Origin: CSP1-4 sp036559965 | GTDB taxonomy: Bacteria > Chloroflexota > Limnocylindria > Limnocylindrales > CSP1-4 | Assembly (NCBI GenBank): GCA_036559965.1 | Contig: DATBSD010000171.1 | Span: 1 to 27,424, forward strand | DNA: 27,424 nt | Reading direction: 5' to 3' | Shown: positions 6,704 to 15,807 of the stretch, piece by piece | How the letters are laid out: each line of letters opens with the position of its first letter | Numbering within the stretch: the first letter of the stretch is position 1 | The notes under the pieces: generated by a model | Database searches by the model: none | Told to the model about the DNA's origin: nothing | What the model saw: only the letters and a program-made list of their open reading frames with translations | Position numbers and translations under genes: made by a program

Positions 6704-8572
6704 CTATGTCTCGAGGCCGGCCTTGATGCGCGTCGCCAGGGCGCTGCCGATGCCGGGCACGGCGGCGACCTGCTCGACCGTCGCCTCACGGATCTTGCGC
6801 GCCGAACCGAAGACCCGCAGGAGGGCTCGTTTGCGGGCCGGGCCGACGCCGGGCAGCTCGTCGAGCACGCTCCGGACCTGCGCCTTGGCGCGCAACTGCC
6901 GGTGGTACGTGATGGCGAACCGGTGCGCCTCGTCGCGCAGACGCTGGACGAGGTAGAGCGCGCCGCTGTTGGCCGGCAGCACGATGGGCTCGGCGCGGTC
7001 GGGCAGGAAGAGCTCCTCGCGCTCCTTGGCGAGACCGGCCAAGGGCAGGTCGTGGAGACCGAGCTCGTCGAGCACGCTCCGCGCGGCGCTCACCTGTCCG
7101 CGACCGCCGTCGATGATGACCAGATCCGGCAGCCGCCAGCGCAGCTCCTCGGCAGTCCCCTCCCCCGCGCTGAGCGCGTGCGCGAAACGCCGGCGCAGGA
7201 CCTCCTGGTGGCTGGCGACGTCGTTGGGGCCCTCGACCGTCCGGACCCGGAAGCGGCGGTACTCCCCGGTCCGCGGTCGGCCATGCTCGAAGACGACCAT
7301 GCTGCCGACCGTGCTGGCGCCCTGGATGGTGCTGATGTCGTAGCACTCGATGCGCGTCGGCACGACGTCCAGCTCGAGCGCCGCGGCCAACTCCTCGAGC
7401 GCCTCGAGGGTCTTGCCCTCGTCGGCCAGCCAGCGCGCCTGCTCGCGAGCGAGGACCTCGGCGGCATTCCTCGAGGCGAGCTCGAGCAGCTCGCGCTGGC
7501 GACCGCGTCGCGGCACGTGGAAGGTCACACGACGCCGGCGGCGGGCGACGAGCAGCTCCAGCAGGTCATCCGCATCGCTGGGAACGACGGGCACGTGGAT
7601 GCGGATGGGGACCGAGCCCGCCTCGGCGTAATACTGCTTGACGAAGGCGGCCATCGCCTCTTCGTCGGTCGCCTGGGCGACGTTCTCGAGCACGAACACG
7701 TCCCTGGCCACGATCTTGCCGTCGCGCACGGCGAAGAGCTGGACGGCGGCCTCGGCACCCGAGCGAGCGAAGCCCAGCACGTCCGCCTCCGTCGTCGCGT
7801 CGGCGGCCATCTTCTGGCTCTCCATGGTCCGCTCGATGGCGCGGACCTTGTCCCGCAGGGCCGCCGCCTGCTCGAAGTCGAGCTTGGCCGAAGCGGCCTC
7901 CATCTCGGCGCGCAGCGCCTTGGCGACGGCCGACTGGCGTCCTTCGAGGAAGAGCATGACCTGCTCGATGTCGCGCCCGTAGTCGGCCTTCGAGACGGCC
8001 TCGATGCAGGGGCCCTGACAGCGCTTGATGTGATAGAGCAGGCATGGTCGTTGGAGCGCCCGCTCGCCGTCGTGGATGTCGATGCTGCAGGTCCGGAACG
8101 GGAACAGCCGGCGGATGAGGTTCATGGCCTCGTCGACGCTGCTCGCCGAGGCGTACGGGCCGAAGTAGCGGCTGCCGTCGCGGGGCAGCTTGCGGGTCCG
8201 TTCGATACGCGGGAAGTCGTCGGTCAAGGTGACCTTGATGAAGGGGTAGCTCTTGTCGTCCTTGAGGCGCACGTTGAAGCGGGGCTGATAGCGCTTGATA
8301 AGGTTCGCCTCGAGCAACAGCGCCTCGCTCACGGTGTCGGTCAGCGTGACCTCGACATCGACCACGCGATCGAGGGCCGACTCGATGCGCAGCGGCACCT
8401 CGGCCGCGCCGCGCTTCTGCCAGTACGAGCGCACCCGGCTTCGCAGGCTCTGGGCTTTGCCGACATAGAGCACGGACCGCCGCGCGTCGCGCATGAGGTA
8501 GACGCCCGGCTTGTCGGGCAGCTCGGCCAGGGTCGCGGCCAGCTCGGGGGTCATGGTCCGATTGTCGGCCAT
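6704..8572 (-). CDS. uvrC: UvrABC excinuclease subunit UvrC
   Basis: 622 aa. Makes both incisions around a lesion in the UvrB-DNA complex. Domains in order: N-terminal GIY-YIG nuclease (KPGVYLM...LYVGKAQSLRSR, about 21-50); a Cys cluster with spacing C-x14-C-x7-C-x3-C, whose last two spacings equal those of the iron-sulfur cysteines of E. coli UvrC; a UVR helix pair (LDFEQAAALRDK) that binds UvrB; an RNase H-like nuclease (ECYDIST, VIIDGGRGQ); and tandem HhH at the C-terminus (ELPGVGPARKRALL, AVPGIGSALA). ATG 8572 gives the usual family length. ATG 8554 (MTPEL) fits the family N-terminus equally well and has GACAAT 6 nt upstream. An open frame further upstream to 8851 has no family similarity and runs under the divergent helicase. 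Confidence 0.96.
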   Translation of the reverse strand: MADNRTMTPELAATLAELPDKPGVYLMRDARRSVLYVGKAQSLRSRVRSYWQKRGAAEVPLRIESALDRVVDVEVTLTDTVSEALLLEANLIKRYQPRFNVRLKDDKSYPFIKVTLTDDFPRIERTRKLPRDGSRYFGPYASASSVDEAMNLIRRLFPFRTCSIDIHDGERALQRPCLLYHIKRCQGPCIEAVSKADYGRDIEQVMLFLEGRQSAVAKALRAEMEAASAKLDFEQAAALRDKVRAIERTMESQKMAADATTEADVLGFARSGAEAAVQLFAVRDGKIVARDVFVLENVAQATDEEAMAAFVKQYYAEAGSVPIRIHVPVVPSDADDLLELLVARRRRRVTFHVPRRGRQRELLELASRNAAEVLAREQARWLADEGKTLEALEELAAALELDVVPTRIECYDISTIQGASTVGSMVVFEHGRPRTGEYRRFRVRTVEGPNDVASHQEVLRRRFAHALSAGEGTAEELRWRLPDLVIIDGGRGQVSAARSVLDELGLHDLPLAGLAKEREELFLPDRAEPIVLPANSGALYLVQRLRDEAHRFAITYHRQLRAKAQVRSVLDELPGVGPARKRALLRVFGSARKIREATVEQVAAVPGIGSALATRIKAGLET

Positions 8573-8661
8573 GCGCCGGCGAGCCGCCGGGACCGACACG
8601 GCGAGAGCCGGTGCAGCCGGGGTGCACGGCCCGTGCAGCAGGCCGGACCAGCCTGTTGGGC

Positions 8662-10221
8662 ATGCATCCCGCGGTCGAGGCGCGCCTGGCGCGCCTGTCG
8701 CCCGATCAGCTCGCGGCCGCGACGGCGCCACCGGGTCCTGTCCTCTGCGTCGCGCCCGCCGGGTCAGGCAAGACGACGACGCTGGTCGCTCGGATCGCCT
8801 GGCGGTTGGACTGCGATGCCGCGGCGTCAGGGGCGGTCTGCGCCCTGACATTCAACCGCCGCGCGGCCGAAGAGCTGCGCGACAGGCTCGACGGGGCACT
8901 CGAGCCGCTCGGCCTGCCGGAAGGCGCCGTCCGCGTCCGGACCTTCCATGCCCTGGGGCTCGAGATCCTGCGCGATGCCGGTCGGCGCGTCGAACCGCTG
9001 CTCGATCGTGGCGAGGTCATCGCCGATCTGCTCGGCGGAGTCGTCGATCGCGCCCACGAGCGGCGGCTGGACGACGCCTTCTCGCGCTTCAAGCTCGATG
9101 CCGCGCTCGACCGCGTCGCGGCCAGCACGGCCGTCGCGGCCGCCGCGCCTGACGATCCGGCGCGGTCATTGCTCGAGGCGTACGTCGCCTACGAGGCCGA
9201 GCTCGAGCGCCGGGGCGGCATCGACTTCGACGACCTGGTCGCCCAAGCACTCCGGGCCCTCGAGTCCGACCAGCACCTGCTCGACCGTTGGCGGCGGCGC
9301 AGCCGGACCCTGGTCGTCGACGAGGCTCAGGACCTCGACCGCTCGCAGCTCCGGCTGGCCCTCCTGCTCGCCGAGCCTGCCAACGACGTCTTCCTCGTCG
9401 GCGACGACGATCAGACCATCTATGCATGGCGGCTGGCCGACGTGCGCAGGATCCTCGACCTGGCCGCTCGCCTGCCGGGCCTCCGCCGCGTGGACCTCGT
9501 GACCAACCGGCGCTGTCCGGCCGTCGTCGTCGAGCGCTCGGCGCGCCTCATCGCGCGCAACCGGGAGCGCTTCGCAAAGCGGATCCTGGCCATGCCCGAC
9601 GCGTCTGGCGTCCTCGAGCTGCGACCCGACGCTCGCGACGACGTGGCGCGGGTACGATCGCTGCTCGCCGACTGGGCGCCGGCGCTCCGTCGGCCCGACG
9701 GTGGCACGCACGCCGTGCTGGCGCGGACGAACCGCGAACTGGCGCCGTTCGCCGCGGTCGCTCTCGAGCTCGACCTGCCGTTCCGGACCGAGTCGGATGG
9801 CCTCGAAGCGCTCGACTCGGCGGCGACCGATGGTGGCGGGCGGCACCGCGGCCGGTGGGCCGTCGGGAGGTCGGACGCCGCCCTCACGAACGACATCACG
9901 GAGGCGATCTCCGCCCGAGCGTCGCTCCAGCGCCCGGACGCTCGACTGGTGCTCGCCACCGCGCACGGCACCAAGGGCCTCGAGTTCGATGTCGTGGCGT
10001 CCATCGGGCTCGACGAAGGCGTCTTCCCGAGCGCCCGCACGCTGGCCGAGGCCGAGGTCCCGTGGCGCGCGCTCGAGGAGGAGCGCCGGTTGGCCTACGT
10101 CGCGTGGACGCGCGCTCGCCGCCAGCTCGTCCTGCTCTACGACCCTGGGGCGCCGTCGACCTTCGTCACGGAGGCGTTCAGCCCATCCGAGCTCGACCGC
10201 GCCTGGTCTCGACGCGCGTGA
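8662..10221 (+). CDS. Compact UvrD/Rep-like superfamily 1 DNA helicase
   Basis: 519 aa. All SF1A motifs are present: Q-like LSPDQ (12-16), Walker A APAGSGKTTT (31-40), Ia LTFNRRAAEEL (62-72), Ib VRTFHALG (92-99), II VVDEAQDLD (218-226), III GDDDQTIYAWR (247-257), IV VTNRRCP (280-286), V TAHGTKGLEFD (433-443) and VI ERRLAYVAWTRAR (474-486). It should be an ATP-driven 3'-5' translocase or helicase. UvrD/PcrA proteins exceed 700 residues. Here only about 50 residues separate the post-IV strand (VLARTN, about 352) plus the FRTES segment from motif V, so the 2B subdomain is essentially missing. Start: ATG 8662 suits the family; an in-frame GTG at 8611 is possible, and neither has a strong ribosome site. 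Divergent from uvrC, so a repair role is likely but inferred. Confidence 0.88.
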   Translation: MHPAVEARLARLSPDQLAAATAPPGPVLCVAPAGSGKTTTLVARIAWRLDCDAAASGAVCALTFNRRAAEELRDRLDGALEPLGLPEGAVRVRTFHALGLEILRDAGRRVEPLLDRGEVIADLLGGVVDRAHERRLDDAFSRFKLDAALDRVAASTAVAAAAPDDPARSLLEAYVAYEAELERRGGIDFDDLVAQALRALESDQHLLDRWRRRSRTLVVDEAQDLDRSQLRLALLLAEPANDVFLVGDDDQTIYAWRLADVRRILDLAARLPGLRRVDLVTNRRCPAVVVERSARLIARNRERFAKRILAMPDASGVLELRPDARDDVARVRSLLADWAPALRRPDGGTHAVLARTNRELAPFAAVALELDLPFRTESDGLEALDSAATDGGGRHRGRWAVGRSDAALTNDITEAISARASLQRPDARLVLATAHGTKGLEFDVVASIGLDEGVFPSARTLAEAEVPWRALEEERRLAYVAWTRARRQLVLLYDPGAPSTFVTEAFSPSELDRAWSRRA

Positions 10222-10244
10222 CGCAGGGAGTACCGTACGCCACC

Positions 10245-10249
10245 GGAGG
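10245..10249 (+). promoter_or_regulatory. Shine-Dalgarno deciding the 10256 GTG start
   Basis: GGAGG lies 6 nt before the GTG at 10256 in the 34-bp gap after the helicase stop. It fixes the start of the membrane-protein gene even though the reading frame is open far upstream through the helicase gene. Confidence 0.75.
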
Positions 10250-10255
10250 CGCCTG

Positions 10256-11020
10256 GTGGGACTCTCGACCGCAGCCATCCTGCTCGCCGTCGCGCTCGTC
10301 GTCGGCCTGCTTGCCTGGACGCGACGCGACCTGCGGACGCGTGGCGCTTCGCCGCGCGTCTGGTGGCTCATCGTGGGCTGCTACGTCCTCGCCGGCCTGG
10401 CCTGGCTGGCCGCCCTGCTCCTGCCGCTGCCGGTCGGGCTGGCCTGGCTGGCGACCGTCCCGGCGGCCGTGGTCACGGTCGTGCCTGAGCGGGTCGCCAT
10501 CGCCATCGGCGCCGAGCGCCCCACGCGTCGTCGGACGCGCCCCGTCGCCGCCGTCCGTCACGTGCCCCGGGCGCCGATGGCCAGGCGCGCCGGCGGCACC
10601 ATCCGGCAGCTCGCGCCGGTCGAGGCATCGGCGCTCGTCGCTGTCGGGGTCGAGCCCGGCCGGGTCGGTCGGTCCCCTCAGCGCGATCGCGTCCGGCCGG
10701 CGTCGCGCCCATCCTTGTCGCTCGGGCGACCACGAGCGCGTGCGCATCGCTGGCATCCGGGCGATCTGCGGCTGGCGGTCGACCTGCTGCGCGACGCTGC
10801 ACGGCTGCCGGAGCTCGACGAGGAGGCTGACGCGCGCATCGAGACGCGACTGGGACGGCTGGATCGCTTCCGGAGCAGTGAGTCGATCGAGCTGCTCGAG
10901 CTCGTTCGCGACGACGTCCACGCGTGCCGCAGCGGCGGAGCAGGATCGATCGACGACGTCGAGCGCAGCCGCCGCATCGCGGCCCTGCTCGACATGCTCG
11001 ATCCGGTCGTCGAGTCCTAG
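10256..11020 (+). CDS. Unknown protein: three N-terminal membrane helices plus charged cytoplasmic domain
   Basis: 254 aa from GTG 10256 (GGAGG 6 nt upstream). I do not recognise a family. Visible: three hydrophobic helices at about 4-21, 36-57 and 60-82 with Arg-rich loops, then a basic, Pro/Arg-rich linker (about 88-170) and a helical acidic/basic C-terminal region (about 175-254) rich in Asp, Glu, Leu and Arg. No catalytic motif or Cys pair is evident. It follows the helicase by 34 bp on the same strand, so the two may be co-transcribed. Its stop codon overlaps that of dedA: TAG at 11018-11020 and the dedA TAG (11017-11019, opposite strand) share one palindromic CTAG. Codon use matches the neighbours. 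That it is a real gene rests on the ribosome site, the helix pattern and the exact fit between helicase and dedA. Confidence 0.7.
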   Translation: MGLSTAAILLAVALVVGLLAWTRRDLRTRGASPRVWWLIVGCYVLAGLAWLAALLLPLPVGLAWLATVPAAVVTVVPERVAIAIGAERPTRRRTRPVAAVRHVPRAPMARRAGGTIRQLAPVEASALVAVGVEPGRVGRSPQRDRVRPASRPSLSLGRPRARAHRWHPGDLRLAVDLLRDAARLPELDEEADARIETRLGRLDRFRSSESIELLELVRDDVHACRSGGAGSIDDVERSRRIAALLDMLDPVVES

Positions 11021-11712
11021 GCCAGCGGCTCCGACGGGCTGGGCTCGGCGACCGCTTCGCCATCGCTGCCGCCCCGCCGCCGCGCCCGCCAGGCGCCGAT
11101 GGCCGGGGGCAGGATGGAGAGGGCCACGATGCCGACGATGATGGGCAGCAGGTACGTGTCGAGCTTGGGTCCCACCGCCTCGCCGGCGATGTAGCCGGCG
11201 ATCGGCAGGCCGGCGCCCCAAAGGAACGCGCCGATGACGGTGTAGAGCACGAACTTCCGACGCTCCATGTCACTCACCCCGGCGACGATCGGCGCGAAGG
11301 TGCGGACGAAGGGCATGAACCTGGCGGCGATGATGGTGATGGCGCCGTGCTTCTGATAGAACGCGTCGGCGGCTTCGAGGTGGCTGCGCTTGAAGAAGCG
11401 GGAGTCGGGTCGCTCGAAGAGTGGGCGGCCGACCTTGCGCCCGAACCAGAAGCCCACCAGGTTGCCCAGGATGGCGGCCGTCACGCAGACGACGATGACG
11501 ACCATCAGGTCGAGCGTGTAGGCCTGCGTGCCCTGAGCCGCGAGCACGCCGGCCACCAGGAGCAGGCTGTCGCCGGGCAGGAAGAAGCCCGCGAAGAGAC
11601 CGGTCTCGGCGAACAGGATCGCGAACAGGATGACGTAGGCCAACGGCCCGAAGGGCTCGATGAGGTTGCGCGGGTGAAGGATGAGGTCGAGCAGCTGGCC
11701 GAGCTGTTCCAT
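11017..11712 (-). CDS. DedA-family (VTT/SNARE-associated) membrane protein
   Basis: 231 aa from ATG 11712. DedA proteins are polytopic membrane proteins related to lipid scramblases/flippases; several members act on undecaprenyl phosphate or phosphatidylethanolamine and support envelope homeostasis. Visible hallmarks: ETGLFAGFFLPGDSLLLVAG (family motif with the acidic residue and PGDS), FWFGRKVGRP (the F-x-G-R-x3-G motif), and ARFMPFVRTFAPIVAG (conserved re-entrant helix with the two functionally important arginines). Four or five hydrophobic segments are present and the C-terminus is Arg/Glu-rich. Only 1 nt separates its ATG from the stop of the preceding small gene, so the two form an operon. 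The substrate cannot be told from sequence. Confidence 0.92.
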   Translation of the reverse strand: MEQLGQLLDLILHPRNLIEPFGPLAYVILFAILFAETGLFAGFFLPGDSLLLVAGVLAAQGTQAYTLDLMVVIVVCVTAAILGNLVGFWFGRKVGRPLFERPDSRFFKRSHLEAADAFYQKHGAITIIAARFMPFVRTFAPIVAGVSDMERRKFVLYTVIGAFLWGAGLPIAGYIAGEAVGPKLDTYLLPIIVGIVALSILPPAIGAWRARRRGGSDGEAVAEPSPSEPLA

Positions 11713-11713
11713 C

Positions 11714-12169
11714 TCAGGCCTGCCCGGCAGGGGGCGGGAAGGGTGGCACGTGGACGCCGCTCGCGGCCGTCTCGCGCGTCTCGACGACGAGGTCGAGGCG
11801 CTTGCGTTCCTGACCGTCGACGAGCAATCGAACGCTGTGCTCGCCGGCCGCCTCGAAGTCGAGGTTCCAGAGGTCGATGCTGAAGGTGAGCACCGAATCG
11901 CGTCCGTCACCCGGTCCGTTGGCGCGGATGCCGGCCGCGCCCGACGTCAGCTCGCGCCCGTCGGGCCGCAGCAGCACGAAACGGACCTGGTGATCGGTGT
12001 CCAGCTCGGTCGCCGCGACGCGCAGCCCCACGACGAGCGCGAGATGTGGGTGGCGGAGCGGGAAGCTGGACCCTCCGAGTCGACTCACACCACCGCCCAG
12101 GACCGCGAACTTGCGGCCGGGCTGTGCCTCGGCGGCATCGGCCAGGAAGGCGTAGTCGATCTCGGGCAT
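11714..12169 (-). CDS. Small conserved protein of unknown function (DUF6941-like beta protein)
   Basis: 151 aa from ATG 12169 (MPEIDYAFLADAAEAQPGRK). The opening, an acidic short strand, FLADAAE, then KFAVLGGGVSRL, resembles small beta-rich proteins annotated as DUF6941 in high-GC bacteria; I give this from memory of the pattern. The rest alternates hydrophobic strands (LALVVGLRVAAT, QVRFVLLRPDG, SVLTFSIDLWNLDFEAAGEHSVRLLVDGQE), suggesting a single beta-sandwich with a final strand KRLDLVVETR. No signal peptide, membrane helix or catalytic motif is seen. Function unknown. It lies 25 bp downstream of uvrA and 1 nt before dedA. The start is supported by TACCAT exactly 6 nt upstream (leaderless architecture); the nearest Shine-Dalgarno (GAGGAG) is over 20 nt away. 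Confidence 0.8.
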   Translation of the reverse strand: MPEIDYAFLADAAEAQPGRKFAVLGGGVSRLGGSSFPLRHPHLALVVGLRVAATELDTDHQVRFVLLRPDGRELTSGAAGIRANGPGDGRDSVLTFSIDLWNLDFEAAGEHSVRLLVDGQERKRLDLVVETRETAASGVHVPPFPPPAGQA

Positions 12170-12175
12170 CGGCGA

Positions 12176-12181
12176 ATGGTA
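12176..12181 (-). promoter_or_regulatory. Predicted -10 (TACCAT) of the 12169 gene, leaderless start
   Basis: On the minus strand CGGCTACCAT is followed by 6 nt and the ATG. The 7-mer CGGCTAC and the 6-nt spacing are identical to those at uvrA and yqhA. This would be an internal promoter between uvrA and the small gene-dedA pair. Confidence 0.55.
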
Positions 12182-12194
12182 GCCGGTCGTCTCC

Positions 12195-15212
<3,018 letters not shown>

Positions 15213-15218
15213 CTCGCC

Positions 15219-15224
15219 AGTGTA
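15219..15224 (-). promoter_or_regulatory. Predicted uvrA -10 (TACACT), leaderless start
   Basis: Minus-strand GATTCGGCTACACT, then 6 nt (GGCGAG), then GTG at 15212. The predicted transcription start coincides with the start codon. The GAGG directly touching the GTG is too close to serve as a Shine-Dalgarno. The 11-mer GATTCGGCTAC is repeated exactly at the yqhA promoter. Confidence 0.65.
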
Positions 15225-15239
15225 GCCGAATCACGGTGT

Positions 15240-15758
15240 TTAGAACGGGTGTTCTGACCGCTCGGCCTCGACCGGCGTCGGTCTCGAGGGCGCCGTCCGC
15301 CGGCCGACCCACACGAGCAGGGCGACCGCGGCGATGATCGCGGCGATGGCGAAGCCGAACGCCACGATGGACACGTCGCCCGTCCACTCGATGGCCTCGC
15401 CCAGGAATGCCACGAGCAGCGCCACCACGATGACCTCGGTCAGGTTGTCGGTCAGATCGTCGAGCGACTCGATCTTGAGCCAAGCCGGCAGCGGCACGTC
15501 GTGGTGCACGAAGAGCTGGTACAGCCCCGCCGAGATGACGTACAGGACGGTGCCGATGAGGAAAAGGTCGATGATGGCGACGGTGTTCGCGATGAGGCTC
15601 TTCGATGCCGCCGCCGAGACGTCACGGGCCTGGATGAGGTCGGCGATGACGACGACCACACGCACGAGGCCGAAGATCTGGAGGGTGGCGGAGGCGACGA
15701 ACGTGCCAAGGACCGCAAGGAGGATCAGGAAGCGGCTCGTGCCGAGGATGCGTAGCAC
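15240..15758 (-). CDS. UPF0114/YqhA-family membrane protein
   Basis: 172 aa from GTG 15758 (MLRILGTSRFLILLAVLGTF). YqhA/UPF0114 proteins are small four-helix inner-membrane proteins of unresolved function. Seen here: helix 1 at about 8-30, helix 2 (IANTVAIIDLFLIGTVLYVISAGLYQLFV) with the family's DxxLIGxxLxxxxxGLYxLF pattern, helix 3 (VIVVALLVAFLGEAIEW) after SLDDLTDNL, and helix 4 (IVAFGFAIAAIIAAVALLVWV). The length is right for the family. It sits between uvrB and uvrA on the same strand. Its last codons (Glu-His-Pro-Phe-stop) also form the uvrA SOS-type box. TACGAT stands 6 nt before the GTG, giving it its own leaderless-type promoter. A possible alternative start further upstream has no family similarity. 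Confidence 0.88.
   Translation of the reverse strand: MLRILGTSRFLILLAVLGTFVASATLQIFGLVRVVVVIADLIQARDVSAAASKSLIANTVAIIDLFLIGTVLYVISAGLYQLFVHHDVPLPAWLKIESLDDLTDNLTEVIVVALLVAFLGEAIEWTGDVSIVAFGFAIAAIIAAVALLVWVGRRTAPSRPTPVEAERSEHPF
15243..15254 (-). promoter_or_regulatory. SOS/LexA-type box upstream of uvrA, inside the yqhA 3' end
   Basis: Perfect GAAC-N4-GTTC palindrome (GAACACCCGTTC on the minus strand). This is the core of the LexA box used in Firmicutes and Actinobacteria and reported for Chloroflexota. It spans about -31 to -42 relative to the predicted uvrA start, overlapping the -35 zone, where bound LexA would block RNA polymerase. Confidence 0.75.
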
Positions 15759-15764
15759 GGATCG

Positions 15765-15770
15765 ATCGTA
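15765..15770 (-). promoter_or_regulatory. Predicted yqhA -10 (TACGAT), leaderless start
   Basis: Minus-strand GATTCGGCTACGAT is followed by 6 nt (CGATCC) and GTG at 15758. Same 11-mer and spacing as uvrA. No Shine-Dalgarno intervenes and no -35 consensus is visible. Confidence 0.6.
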
Positions 15771-15807
15771 GCCGAATCCGATCTTCTGGCGACGGACGCG
15801 ATGTCCC

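Noticed and set aside
8611..8661. Upstream GTG start for the helicase
   Set aside because: Adds 17 residues outside the family N-terminus. It remains possible, since the ATG at 8662 has no strong ribosome site, but it is less likely.
6566..8848. Plus-strand open frame of 760 codons opposite uvrC
   Set aside because: It mirrors the uvrC codons, has a biased composition and no recognisable domain.
8573..8851. N-terminal extension of uvrC
   Set aside because: Arg/Pro-rich translation without family similarity, lying under the divergent helicase.
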